The notes beneath the pieces were generated by a model, which saw nothing but the letters and a program-made list of their open reading frames with translations, searched no databases and was not told where the DNA came from. 43,083 bases of DNA from a virus, in the IMG/VR virus record IMGVR_UViG_3300037838_000203, positions 1 to 43,083 of that record; one strand, written 5' to 3'. Numbering within the stretch: the stretch's first letter is position 1; every line of letters starts with the position of its first letter. Shown piece by piece: positions 6,351 to 15,116 of the stretch. The position numbers and the translations under genes were made by a program.

Positions 6351-8863
6351 TATTGTATTCCTTTGTCTCTAAATTTAAGATATTTATCGTTGCTTCTCTC
6401 CACCTTTATAATAGTGCCTGCTGACGGTACTTCTTTGGTAAAAGTTATTGTTGTTTTGTTTGTACTGGTATTGTAAGATAGTGAAATGCCGTATTCATGG
6501 TCGGCTGATCTCAATTCTGTATCTGCTGTTGGATTAAGATGACCGGCAAATCCAGAAGCAGTCCACCCCTCACCTGGTAATACTGTTGCAGTACCTTCTT
6601 TGACCAATATATCTTCTTGGTGTACAAGTTCGTCAACCACAAATGCTGTTGTTGTGCCGTCCGCTGTGAAGGTTTCTGTCGCTACCTTGCTCTTGCTCAC
6701 CACATATCTATCTATCGTGAACGCTATGTTCTTGAAATTTAATGCCTTGTCTTCGATCCTTTTCTTAACCAACCCCGATGTTCCTGGTTTACAGTAGCAG
6801 ATCGGAATTGCCATTACATACCCTAATGGTGCCAGGTCGTCTGACTGGGTGGTTTTCATCCACAAAGGAAGATGGTCCCATTCTTTGTGTCCCAGGCTCT
6901 TCATTCTTGACCTCATATTCGCCACTGCATTTGGATACAGGGTTTCTATAAATCCAAGATCTGCACTCAACTGATTGGCGTATCTAACTTTGGATCCTGA
7001 TGTACTGAACGAAAGTCCTCCGTCTGTGGTTACTTCGTACTCCACGACATCTGCAGTGGCATTCATGGTGGATGCCCTAGGTCCTAATAATGGTTTTGCT
7101 ATGGCATCTCTCAATTTTATCGAACTAGAAACGGATTGCCCGTTTTTGTTGACCATGCTATCGTTTATCTCTATGTAAACCACTTCGTATTTTGTAGTTG
7201 TGCCTTCTTTGGCCACAGCAGTCTTTAAATCTCCAAAGTACAAAGTCTTGGGAGAGTGGTTTTGTTCCATCTGTTGTTGTAACGTCGTCAGCGTTTGTGC
7301 TTCTAGACCTGACATCATTAACATATCCGGCTTGACCGTCATCCCAAAGTTTGTGTCTTCTGGTCTGTATATATTTTCAACAGAGTTGATGTTTGGATCT
7401 TGAGCTATACTGTAGAATATGTTCTGATCAATGAATGATGTTGCATGTCCTGACATGTTTCCGTATTCTATCTGCGTGTATGGAATATCTATGTTTAATG
7501 TGAATTCTTTTGATGTTGCCAACGACTGGTATTGGTCACTAACAGAAGCCGTGAATGTGTATGCTCTTGTCGAGTCTGTGAAGTCACTTGGATCTATTGT
7601 TCCTACAAGATTTCCCTGCTCTGACAGTGTGATACCAGGTGGCAAAGATCCGGATGTTTTTGTATAACTCAGCACTCTATTAGTCTCTTCTGCCACTGCT
7701 TCTAGAGATAACAAACTTGGTATGTCGGCTTTTAATGTCCCGATCACTGTTGGTGTGGTAAATGCTATTCCTATATCCAACTCACCAATCACTTTCATGG
7801 TGAATGCTTGGTCTGTGAATACGTTAATGCCTGTACTGATCACCCGATTAGCTCTGACAGTGAATGTATAGTCAACTTCTATTGCGGCCTGTCTGGCCAA
7901 TTGCCCGTACAGTTCACCTGAATTGATGTCTATAGATACCCCTGCCGGCAATGAGCCTGACTGTATCGAATATTCTAGATCACCTTGTGTTGGATCGAAA
8001 TCCTCCACATCAATTTTTATGACCAAGGCATTGTCATGTCTGAATGTACCAAGATCTGAACCTGTCCTGAATACAGGTCTCCTGTTTGCACTTAGATCCA
8101 TGGTCAGTGCCGAGCCGTCCATTTCAGTTTTGTCTATGGTGATTGCTGTGTTAGAAACTCTCCAAAAGTCTGCACTGTATACAAATATACTATTGTTCTG
8201 TTCAACAAAACTGGTACCATCAGATACCCTGATTATGAAATCAAAATTTTTGCTTATGCTTTTTGTTGTGACAGTACGGTCAAACGTGCCGTCGAACTCA
8301 TCATCGTTGCCACTGCCATCATATCCTCCACGCACTCCAAATCTTTGATCATCTGTCAGTGCGACTATACCAGATATCAGTCCTGCCTTGCTCATGGTCA
8401 CACCTGGTGGTAGTGATCCTTGCACTATCTCATACACAAGAGACTGGCCTGCACGTGTGTCTGTGTCTGTGGCCTGCATCTGAAGTGATATACTGGAGCC
8501 ATCAATTACCCAGTAGAGTCCAACACTGGTAGAGTCATCCAGTTGCAGTTGTCCAGATGCTGTTGTGAACGTGGGTGTGTCCGCACCTTGAACATCTAAT
8601 GAAAAAGTCCTGTCTGTGATAGTGGTACCGGCCGTGGCTCGCACGACGAAGGTGTAAAGAGTTCTTTTGGCAACCTCAGCCGGAGTACCTGTCAGTAGGC
8701 CTGTGGATGTTACCTGCATTCCTGCGGGTAGGCTTCCTGCTATCACGGAGTAAGCGATGGCCGTTGAATCGCTAGTGTTCGCTTCTAGTTGAAGAGAAAA
8801 TGACGCTTGTTCGTCTATAGTTGCAATTTTACCTGCCGTGGTTGTCCACACTGGTGTTGCCAT
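6350..8863 (-). CDS. Large virion protein with putative Ig-like (He_PIG) repeats
   Basis: An 837-residue protein. The first 450 residues hold about four Ig-like repeats of the He_PIG type, recognised by repeated GSLPxGxxxxxxGxxxG motifs (GSLPAGMQVT, GSLPPGVTMS, GSLPAGVSID, GSLPPGITLS), each followed by a strand ending in TFxVxAxD. The C-terminal 380 residues are a different domain with IRLRDAIAKP-like helices, a PLWMKTTQ segment and a CYCKPGTSG stretch, then a beta-rich end. This architecture fits a tail-fibre or baseplate-associated adhesin. A late box (AATAAATA) and a Shine-Dalgarno (AAGGAG) precede the ATG at 8863. Confidence 0.85.
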   Translation of the reverse strand: MATPVWTTTAGKIATIDEQASFSLQLEANTSDSTAIAYSVIAGSLPAGMQVTSTGLLTGTPAEVAKRTLYTFVVRATAGTTITDRTFSLDVQGADTPTFTTASGQLQLDDSTSVGLYWVIDGSSISLQMQATDTDTRAGQSLVYEIVQGSLPPGVTMSKAGLISGIVALTDDQRFGVRGGYDGSGNDDEFDGTFDRTVTTKSISKNFDFIIRVSDGTSFVEQNNSIFVYSADFWRVSNTAITIDKTEMDGSALTMDLSANRRPVFRTGSDLGTFRHDNALVIKIDVEDFDPTQGDLEYSIQSGSLPAGVSIDINSGELYGQLARQAAIEVDYTFTVRANRVISTGINVFTDQAFTMKVIGELDIGIAFTTPTVIGTLKADIPSLLSLEAVAEETNRVLSYTKTSGSLPPGITLSEQGNLVGTIDPSDFTDSTRAYTFTASVSDQYQSLATSKEFTLNIDIPYTQIEYGNMSGHATSFIDQNIFYSIAQDPNINSVENIYRPEDTNFGMTVKPDMLMMSGLEAQTLTTLQQQMEQNHSPKTLYFGDLKTAVAKEGTTTKYEVVYIEINDSMVNKNGQSVSSSIKLRDAIAKPLLGPRASTMNATADVVEYEVTTDGGLSFSTSGSKVRYANQLSADLGFIETLYPNAVANMRSRMKSLGHKEWDHLPLWMKTTQSDDLAPLGYVMAIPICYCKPGTSGLVKKRIEDKALNFKNIAFTIDRYVVSKSKVATETFTADGTTTAFVVDELVHQEDILVKEGTATVLPGEGWTASGFAGHLNPTADTELRSADHEYGISLSYNTSTNKTTITFTKEVPSAGTIIKVERSNDKYLKFRDKGIQ

Positions 8864-8883
8864 TACTGTACTCCTTACAAGGG

Positions 8884-8891
8884 TATTTATT
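8884..8891 (-). promoter_or_regulatory. Late-type promoter before the Ig-like virion gene
   Basis: The minus strand reads AATAAATA, one base from TATAAATA, 20 nt before the ATG at 8863 and upstream of an AAGGAG ribosome binding site. Confidence 0.65.
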
Positions 8892-8896
8892 GGCGA

Positions 8897-9055
8897 TTAC
8901 TGGCTATTATTCTGTGTACGAATCCAGTGTTCTAGTTGCTGTCGGAGGCCTTCACATGTGATTTTGTCCTGCTCACGTCGTATGGCCTCCTCCAAGCGTT
9001 TGATCTCGGAATGTGCAGTCTTATGCCTATTACGGTCGTTGTAACGTCTTCTCAT
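8897..9055 (-). CDS. Small charged helical protein (52 aa)
   Basis: An intact 52-codon frame fills the otherwise empty gap between two structural genes. It starts MRRRYNDRNRHK and continues as an amphipathic, highly charged helix (IKRLEEAIRREQDK) ending RTQNNSQ. An AAGG ribosome-binding motif lies about 8 nt before the ATG at 9055, and its stop lies just upstream of the next late promoter. Size and composition fit a small phage assembly or regulatory protein; no family recognised. Confidence 0.6.
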   Translation of the reverse strand: MRRRYNDRNRHKTAHSEIKRLEEAIRREQDKITCEGLRQQLEHWIRTQNNSQ

Positions 9056-9089
9056 GTTTGCCTTGTTTAAGGACTATGTGTTTGTATTA

Positions 9090-10619
9090 CTACGCTTGAT
9101 CGTAGAATGGAATAACCCTTAGGGTTCCACCAATCTTTATCTTGATGTAACCTGTTGGTGTAGCCGGCAGTGCATCTCCACCACCTGCCGATCCCACAGT
9201 TGTCTGTGTGTCGGTCCTGATGTCCAAGTAACCTGTTCCGTCTGTGTCCAATTGTAAGTCAGCATTTGACACATGGGTAGAAATCTTGTTGTCAGTAATA
9301 GAAACTTGATCAAGAACAACAGATCCTGTACCATTTGATTCTATTACAACGTCTTCGTTGGTTACGTTGGCCTGTATTTTTGAACCTGTTTCCATGAATA
9401 AAGTATTATCAATCATCGCTGATGCTATAGACATGACTCCTGGTACTGATACAGTTCCAGAATTAAGTGTGATTGCACCTGTTCCGTTTGGACTTATTAT
9501 CAGTCCACCGTTACTATTAGTTGTGCTGATAGTGTTGGTATCAAATCTGATGTTATCCACATCTGCTTGTCCTGTGATTGCAACATTTCCGGTAATAGTT
9601 TGTCCAACTGTGGTCATAGCATTCTGGATGTCCACCACACCACTTCCGTTGGCCGAAAGTTCAAGGTTGGCATTTGTGGCATTTGTTGTGATCTTGTTGT
9701 CTTTGGTTCTAACACCATCAACATCTAATTGTCCTGTGATTGTTTGTGTTCCTGTTGTGGCGATGTCCGCAGTGTTTAGTGTTCCTACCACTGTTGCGTT
9801 TGCCAGTATCTTCGTGTGTCCTGAGCCACTGCCGTCTAATTCTAGATCTGCGTCTGAGGCGTTGGCCTTGATAGCGTTGTCATCTATTGTGACACCATCG
9901 ATCGCGATCGCACCAGTCATGGTTGCCGCATTTATCGTTGGGTTGGTTAAAACTTTGTTTGTTAAGGTTTGAGATCCTGTAAGAGTAGCCACTGTTGAAT
10001 CTATTGCAACAGTGACAGTATTATCTGTACCTGCTGTCGTGATACCAGTACCACCAGAGAACTGCAAACTCTCAGAGTCCAAGTCGATTGAAAGTGTTGT
10101 TGAGTCATCACATGCGAAGTCTAAATCCTGTGCTGTCACCTGTGCATCAACATAAGTTTTGATTGCACCCTGCGTGGCCAATAGTGTCGCACTTGAGCCC
10201 AATGTACCGTTGTCTATGCCTGTGACCGTTGCACCTGTCGCCAGTGCCAGAGATGTTCCCACGGCCAGTGTAGATCCAAGTGTTGTGGCACCGGTTACGT
10301 TCACTGTGCCTGTTGTCTGGATATTGTCTGCTAGTGTAATCTGTGTTGAATCATTGGAACTTATTTGGCTTCCGTTGATTGTGATTGATCCTAAGTCTAT
10401 GTTTCCTGTGCCATTTGGTGTGATAGTTACATTACCATTTGTCACGCCTGTAGTGATTGCAAAGTTGTTTACATCTAGATTTGCATCAAGTGTGTTGATG
10501 TCGTTGTCACCACCGTAAAGTTCTACGAAATTGTCATTGATCTTGTCAAATGCTGTTCTTAACGGATCGCCTGTGCCGTCATTTGCACTTGATCCTATGT
10601 TTATTGGTTGTCTTGCCAT
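9090..10619 (-). CDS. Repetitive tail-fibre-type structural protein A
   Basis: A 509-residue member of a four-gene tandem family. It starts with the shared module 'RQPINIGSSANDGTGDPLR...KINDNFVELY'. The body is a long run of beta-structured repeats of about 50-60 residues with recurring phrases such as 'NGTGNIDLGSITINGSQISS', 'DNKITTNATNANLELSANGSG' and 'ATTLGSTLAV', typical of fibrous trimeric phage proteins. The C-terminus ends in a short IKIGGTLRVIPFYDQ strand. A late box (10644-10651) and an AAAGGA ribosome binding site precede the ATG. Probable tail or neck fibre, late expressed. Confidence 0.82.
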   Translation of the reverse strand: MARQPINIGSSANDGTGDPLRTAFDKINDNFVELYGGDNDINTLDANLDVNNFAITTGVTNGNVTITPNGTGNIDLGSITINGSQISSNDSTQITLADNIQTTGTVNVTGATTLGSTLAVGTSLALATGATVTGIDNGTLGSSATLLATQGAIKTYVDAQVTAQDLDFACDDSTTLSIDLDSESLQFSGGTGITTAGTDNTVTVAIDSTVATLTGSQTLTNKVLTNPTINAATMTGAIAIDGVTIDDNAIKANASDADLELDGSGSGHTKILANATVVGTLNTADIATTGTQTITGQLDVDGVRTKDNKITTNATNANLELSANGSGVVDIQNAMTTVGQTITGNVAITGQADVDNIRFDTNTISTTNSNGGLIISPNGTGAITLNSGTVSVPGVMSIASAMIDNTLFMETGSKIQANVTNEDVVIESNGTGSVVLDQVSITDNKISTHVSNADLQLDTDGTGYLDIRTDTQTTVGSAGGGDALPATPTGYIKIKIGGTLRVIPFYDQA

Positions 10620-10643
10620 TTTTATAATTCCTTTTGTTACAGA

Positions 10644-10651
10644 TATTTATT
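10644..10651 (-). promoter_or_regulatory. Late-type promoter before fibre gene A
   Basis: The minus strand reads AATAAATA, 24 nt before the ATG at 10619, with AAAGGA between. Confidence 0.65.
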
Positions 10652-10678
10652 GTAAATTTTATAAACCTAATGTAATTA

Positions 10679-12040
10679 TTATATGTCTATCGCTATACGC
10701 TGGAATTTGAACACTGTGCTATCGTCGGTTATGTTAGTGACCTTAACCTGCACATTATCACCACTAATTGCAACGGAATATGTTGCCAGGCCTGTCGCAT
10801 GATCGCTCACTGATCCAAATGTTGATATGTACGCTGTAGTTCCGTCATGTATCACGTTGGCTTCCACTAATTCAAATCTGCTGTTTGTGGCGTCTGTGGC
10901 AGATATAAAGTATTTTGCACTTCTGTACACTGTTTTATCAAACGTGTTGAGAACACTAGTTGTTGAGCTGGCCACTGTTGTTGTGGCATCTGCTATGTCT
11001 GAGTGATTCAATGTTGCACCCGCGGTGGCGAATGAAAGTGTTCCTGCCCCGTCTGTGCTTATAAATTGTCCACTCGAGCCATCTGTGGTCGGGAAGGTAA
11101 ATCCACTTACTCTTACACCCCCTGAACCATTACCTGTCAGTTCTAGATTGGCGTTCGATGCATTTGTTGATACAGTGTTGTCTGCTATTGTTATACCATC
11201 GATTGTCAAAGATGCTGTAGTATTCAATGATGTGAACGAACCCGCCAAAGGTGTTGCACCACCTATGACTGTGTTATCAATAGCACCGCCATTGATATCT
11301 GCTTTAGCGATTACAACTTGTCCTGTTCCAGCAGGTGCAATAACAAGATCCGAGTTGGACTGTGTGGTTGTGATCTCGTTATCTGTAATATTGATATTAG
11401 AGTCAACAGTTAAATTTGCTACCACTACAGAACCAGTACCACCCGGTGTAAGGTTGATATCTGCGTTTGAACTTGATCCTATGGTGTTATCATTGAATGT
11501 TAGATTGTCTATTGTTGTTGTGCCAGCAAGACTTGTTGTACTTGTAACTGTGAGTGTTGACAACGTTGTTAGGCCAGATGGAACAGCAAGAGTAGAACTC
11601 ATGGTTGTTGCACCCGTAAGTGTTGATATACCAGATACATTTAAAGTGCCGTCCACAATCAAATTCTCATTGATGTTTATTGCTGACGAATCATCTGAAC
11701 TGAATGAGGTACCATTGATTTTTATAGCACCAAACACAACCGAACCAGTACCGTTTGGTATCAAATTTATGTTATCATTAGTCCTAGTGCCTTCTATATT
11801 GTTGTCATTGATACGTATTGCTGGAAAAGACACAGAACCTGTTCCGGCAGGAACAAAAACTATATCGTCGTTTGTTCTTGTGGCACTTATCTCGTTGCCA
11901 GTAAAGGAAAGATTTCCTGAGAATAAAGGTGAAGCATACAGTTCAGTGAAATTGTCATTGACCTTGGTCATTGCTGAACGTAAATTATCACCTGTTCCGT
12001 CGTTAGCGTTTGATCCTATGTTAAGTGTTTGTTGTGCCAT
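10679..12040 (-). CDS. Repetitive tail-fibre-type structural protein B
   Basis: A 453-residue paralogue of the neighbouring fibre genes. The N-terminal module is 'QQTLNIGSNANDGTGDNLR...KVNDNFTELYA'. The middle repeats the phrases 'RTNDNINLIPNGTGSVVFG' and 'NITDNEITTTQSNSDLVIAP'. The C-terminal 110 residues (FDKTVYRSAKYFISATDATNSRFELVEANVIHDG onwards) form a distinct beta domain that recurs in several copies in the next gene, so it is a mobile fibre-end module. Only 2 nt separate it from the upstream gene's stop. Confidence 0.82.
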   Translation of the reverse strand: MAQQTLNIGSNANDGTGDNLRSAMTKVNDNFTELYASPLFSGNLSFTGNEISATRTNDDIVFVPAGTGSVSFPAIRINDNNIEGTRTNDNINLIPNGTGSVVFGAIKINGTSFSSDDSSAININENLIVDGTLNVSGISTLTGATTMSSTLAVPSGLTTLSTLTVTSTTSLAGTTTIDNLTFNDNTIGSSSNADINLTPGGTGSVVVANLTVDSNINITDNEITTTQSNSDLVIAPAGTGQVVIAKADINGGAIDNTVIGGATPLAGSFTSLNTTASLTIDGITIADNTVSTNASNANLELTGNGSGGVRVSGFTFPTTDGSSGQFISTDGAGTLSFATAGATLNHSDIADATTTVASSTTSVLNTFDKTVYRSAKYFISATDATNSRFELVEANVIHDGTTAYISTFGSVSDHATGLATYSVAISGDNVQVKVTNITDDSTVFKFQRIAIDI

Positions 12041-12042
12041 GT

Positions 12043-14439
12043 CTATACTGCAATTACCCTTCTTATAACTTTGACCACGTGGTCGTTAGTGTTATTTATT
12101 GTGCCCCTGAGTCTTAGATTTCCGCTGTCTATATCTGCTGATACTGTGATAAGTCCTGTTGACGTTCCCACGTTACCAAATGTGCTTACATATGCAGTTG
12201 ACCCGTCATGAACAACATTTGCTTCAAAAATTTCGTAGTTCCCACCAGTAGCATCCACCACCTGAACATTATATTTGGCTACCCTGTATGTTGATGCCGA
12301 TACAGAATCAAGTGTTGCTGATGCCGATGAGGTTCCTCCTGGTCTGGCCAGGCTCACTCTGTATGCGTTCACAGTTGTTGAACCACCCGAAGTGGATGTT
12401 GCTGAAAGTGTCGTGGTAGATCCTGCGTGTCCCACGGTCAATAGAATTTGATCTGTGCCTTTTGATGATGTTAATCCGTATTGTGACACGAATGCATTTG
12501 TTCCGTCACTTACAACTGCCGCTTCGGTTATCGCTGAATGTCCTTCTGATGCGTTGTGCGAAACTATTACATAGTGTGCCGCCTGGTATGACCCAGTGCT
12601 GAAAGTATCTAGTGTTGTGGTTGCACTTGAAACTGTTACATTTCCTATCACATTTATGTTTGTTGAACTTCTGTCTGCTTCGTTGTCTGCCAACCTAATT
12701 CTGTATGCGTGTACCCTCAAGTTTGTTTCCAATCCTGCCGCTTTCAGTTCAAGGTTTGATCCGTTGATGGCCGCTGTCAATGTTATCAGGTCATTGTTAC
12801 CTGTGTTCACTACATTGTACGTTGAAACAAAAGCATCTGTGCCATTATGTACCACTGTTGCCTCACAGTTCATTAATTCTGTCTTAGATGCGTTATTCAC
12901 GGAGATGTAATACTTGGCACCTCTGAACGATCCATGTGCCCAACTGTCAATCACTTCACTGGCACTGTCAACGTCTGTGTTTATTACGACTGCCGCTTCA
13001 TCCTCGCCTGAGTATCCTGTTGAGTCATCGTCTCCTAACCCTATCCTGTAAAATGCAACACTGTTCTCAGGTGAACTACCTGTGCCCAGCAATCTCACTG
13101 ACCCACTACTGATGTCTGCTGTGCTTATTAAGTGATTGTTGGTTCCTGTCTTTACGTCTATGGAAGTTGTTATGAAAGCATCTGTGTTGTTGTGTACAAT
13201 AGAATGTTTTGTGACTTGTAATTCGTCGCTGGCATCATCTCTGTTCACTGCTAGGTACCATGCACTGTCATACTTGGAGGTGGCCCAACTGTCTTGCCCG
13301 ACTGTGCCCGACTCTATCCTGTTGTGTGTTCCTGTCGCTGTTACATGATCTATTTCTGTCAATGATGAAAAAGATATCGTCGTGGAGTTATCTTGTATGT
13401 CCGATACTCCCAGTAGTATGGGCGAAGTGAACCATGACAGTTGTCCAGAACCATTTGTACGTAGTACTTGTCCGGTCCCCCCATCTGCGTTGGGTACATT
13501 TATGCCATTGATCTTTACATATCCAGATCCGTTCGCTTTGAATTCTATGTTATCATTTGATCTGTTTGCTGTAATGACGTTATCCGTGATAGTAACACCA
13601 TCTGCAGTAACGGAAGGATTTGTTATTGAAACAGTTGTGAACGTTCCTGCCGCGGGTGTCGTTCCACCTATCACAGCATTATCTACAGTTCCTTGGTTCA
13701 TGTCTATTTTTGATACTTGTACGGAACCAGAACCATTTGCAGACAAAACAAAGTCGTCATTGGATCTTATCACTTTTATAACATTGTCAGTGAGATTAAT
13801 GCTCGAATCTATAGTCAAGTTGCTGACATTGACCACACCTGTTCCTCCTGGTGTAAGATTAAGATCAGCGTTGGAACTGGTTGCAATAATATTATCGTTA
13901 AACGTCAAGTTGTCTATGGTTGTTGTTCCTACAAATGATGACGCTCCTGATACCGCTAACGTTGAAAGTGTAGCAGTGCTTGAAACATCCAAAGTAGATC
14001 CTAAATTCACAGCAGTATCGAACGTCGTAACGGCAGAGTTTAACGTGCCGTCCACTGATAATGCCTCGTTGATATTTACTGCCGTGGAGTCCGCCGCACT
14101 TATTGAAGTGCCGGCAAATCCAATACCATCAATAATCAAAGATCCTGAACCATTTGGTACGAACTTTAAGTCGTCGTTGGTACGTAAACCCTCGATATTG
14201 TTGTCATTAAACCTTATTGCCGGAAAGGTTACTGATCCTGATCCAGATGGTTTGATCACTAGGTCGGCGTTTGAAGCAGTTGTACTAATGTTGTTCTGAA
14301 TTACATCTATGTCTGATATGACAGACGGCCTTGCGAAAAGTTCCGTAAAATTGTTGTTGATCTTGATCCCAGTTCCTCTGATAGTATCACCTGTACCATC
14401 ATCAGCCTGTGCTCCGATGTTGATTACTTCCTGGGCCAT
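12043..14439 (-). CDS. Large repetitive tail-fibre-type structural protein C
   Basis: At 798 residues this is the largest of the four paralogues. It has the N-terminal module 'QEVINIGAQADDGTGDTIR...KINNNFTELFA', a repeat region like that of protein B, then four tandem copies of the 'Y-x-x-A-x-Y-x-V-x-x-x-(N/D)A...EAxVVHDGTxAFVSxY' domain (roughly residues 370-480, 490-590, 600-700 and 700-798). Tandem end-domains of this sort are expected to vary between related phages if they bind receptors. It starts 2 nt after the stop of the 121-residue paralogue. Confidence 0.82.
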   Translation of the reverse strand: MAQEVINIGAQADDGTGDTIRGTGIKINNNFTELFARPSVISDIDVIQNNISTTASNADLVIKPSGSGSVTFPAIRFNDNNIEGLRTNDDLKFVPNGSGSLIIDGIGFAGTSISAADSTAVNINEALSVDGTLNSAVTTFDTAVNLGSTLDVSSTATLSTLAVSGASSFVGTTTIDNLTFNDNIIATSSNADLNLTPGGTGVVNVSNLTIDSSINLTDNVIKVIRSNDDFVLSANGSGSVQVSKIDMNQGTVDNAVIGGTTPAAGTFTTVSITNPSVTADGVTITDNVITANRSNDNIEFKANGSGYVKINGINVPNADGGTGQVLRTNGSGQLSWFTSPILLGVSDIQDNSTTISFSSLTEIDHVTATGTHNRIESGTVGQDSWATSKYDSAWYLAVNRDDASDELQVTKHSIVHNNTDAFITTSIDVKTGTNNHLISTADISSGSVRLLGTGSSPENSVAFYRIGLGDDDSTGYSGEDEAAVVINTDVDSASEVIDSWAHGSFRGAKYYISVNNASKTELMNCEATVVHNGTDAFVSTYNVVNTGNNDLITLTAAINGSNLELKAAGLETNLRVHAYRIRLADNEADRSSTNINVIGNVTVSSATTTLDTFSTGSYQAAHYVIVSHNASEGHSAITEAAVVSDGTNAFVSQYGLTSSKGTDQILLTVGHAGSTTTLSATSTSGGSTTVNAYRVSLARPGGTSSASATLDSVSASTYRVAKYNVQVVDATGGNYEIFEANVVHDGSTAYVSTFGNVGTSTGLITVSADIDSGNLRLRGTINNTNDHVVKVIRRVIAV

Positions 14440-14440
14440 G

Positions 14441-14806
14441 TTAGATACTCGCTAGTGTGATCTTTTTCCAGATTACTGTTGAACCATCGTAGTTGGCTGT
14501 GCAAACATACAAGTTAGTTGCGTCCCAACTGATCGAACCTGCCAGGTCACCTGTGTTTCCTACAGCAGTTGCAGTTTTCGTGGTCTTGATCACAAGTCTA
14601 TCTGCTTCTATCTGTACCTGTCCTGTACCATTTGGATCCAGTATTATGTTTCCATTTGTATCGGCACTCAATAGGGTGTTGCCTGACATCTGTAGGTCAC
14701 CGGCTAACTCAGCAAAATTGCTATTGACCTTGGTCATAGCGGTACGTAATGTATCTCCTGTTGCTGGATTTCCTGCTGTTCCTGTGTCTATTGTTAATCT
14801 TGCCAT
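14441..14806 (-). CDS. Short structural protein D of the fibre family
   Basis: A 121-residue protein with the same N-terminal module ('DTGTAGNPATGDTLR...KVNSNFAEL') and one repeat ('DTNGNIILDPNGTGQVQI'), then a short C-terminal domain ending 'VCTANYDGSTVIWKKITLASI' that resembles small carbohydrate-binding or fibre-tip ends. It is the first gene of the fibre run, read from a late box at 14820-14827, 13 nt before its ATG. Confidence 0.8.
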   Translation of the reverse strand: MARLTIDTGTAGNPATGDTLRTAMTKVNSNFAELAGDLQMSGNTLLSADTNGNIILDPNGTGQVQIEADRLVIKTTKTATAVGNTGDLAGSISWDATNLYVCTANYDGSTVIWKKITLASI

Positions 14807-14819
14807 AATGTGTTATTCG

Positions 14820-14832
14820 TATTTATTAAATA
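14820..14832. promoter_or_regulatory. Overlapping bidirectional late promoter
   Basis: Thirteen bases read TATTTATTAAATA. On the minus strand this contains AATAAATA (14820-14827), pointing at the fibre gene starting at 14806. On the plus strand it contains ATTAAATA (14825-14832), ending 5 nt before the ATG at 14838. Both match the late-box pattern used across the window, so two divergent genes appear to share one short element. Confidence 0.6.
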
Positions 14833-14837
14833 GTAAT

Positions 14838-15116
14838 ATGTTCATAGAAACCCTAAAAACAATGAAGTTGTACAAGAGGGAGAGCAAACTGGGTACCATG
14901 CACAACTATCACAGGAAGAACCTGATCTATGTGTTCAAATGCGATGCCTGTACAGAGACATTCATGAGGCCCAAGAGCAAGGTTGATCCGGATCGTGCCT
15001 CAAACGACTACAAACACGTGTGTAATAAATGTGATTCAAAGAAGTTCGCTCAAAGCGTAGGTGTCAAGATGCGTAAGGTGTATCAGTTGGACGCCAGCAG
15101 TACCAAGACCCTATAA
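14838..15116 (+). CDS. Small zinc-ribbon protein
   Basis: A 92-residue basic protein with CDAC near residues 36-39 and CNKC near residues 62-65, giving a four-cysteine zinc ribbon, followed by a basic C-terminus. The ATG at 14838 is chosen because the late-type box ATTAAATA ends 5 nt before it. It is one of very few plus-strand genes. Its stop overlaps the convergent gene ending at 15111 by 6 bp. A nucleic-acid-binding role is plausible but unproven. Confidence 0.7.
   Translation: MFIETLKTMKLYKRESKLGTMHNYHRKNLIYVFKCDACTETFMRPKSKVDPDRASNDYKHVCNKCDSKKFAQSVGVKMRKVYQLDASSTKTL

Noticed and set aside
9358-9972. Plus-strand open frame (204 codons) rich in Val, Ile, Ser and Pro
   Set aside because: It mirrors fibre gene A on the other strand and would look like a membrane protein only because of composition.
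11025-12068. Long plus-strand open frame (347 codons) opposite the fibre genes
   Set aside because: It is the antisense of a repetitive structural gene. Its product is a Pro/Val/Ser/Leu-rich repeat caused by the repeats on the other strand, with no promoter, ribosome site or family likeness.
13382-14299. Long plus-strand open frame (305 codons) opposite the large fibre gene
   Set aside because: Same situation: a mirror of the minus-strand repeats, with the same low-complexity composition.
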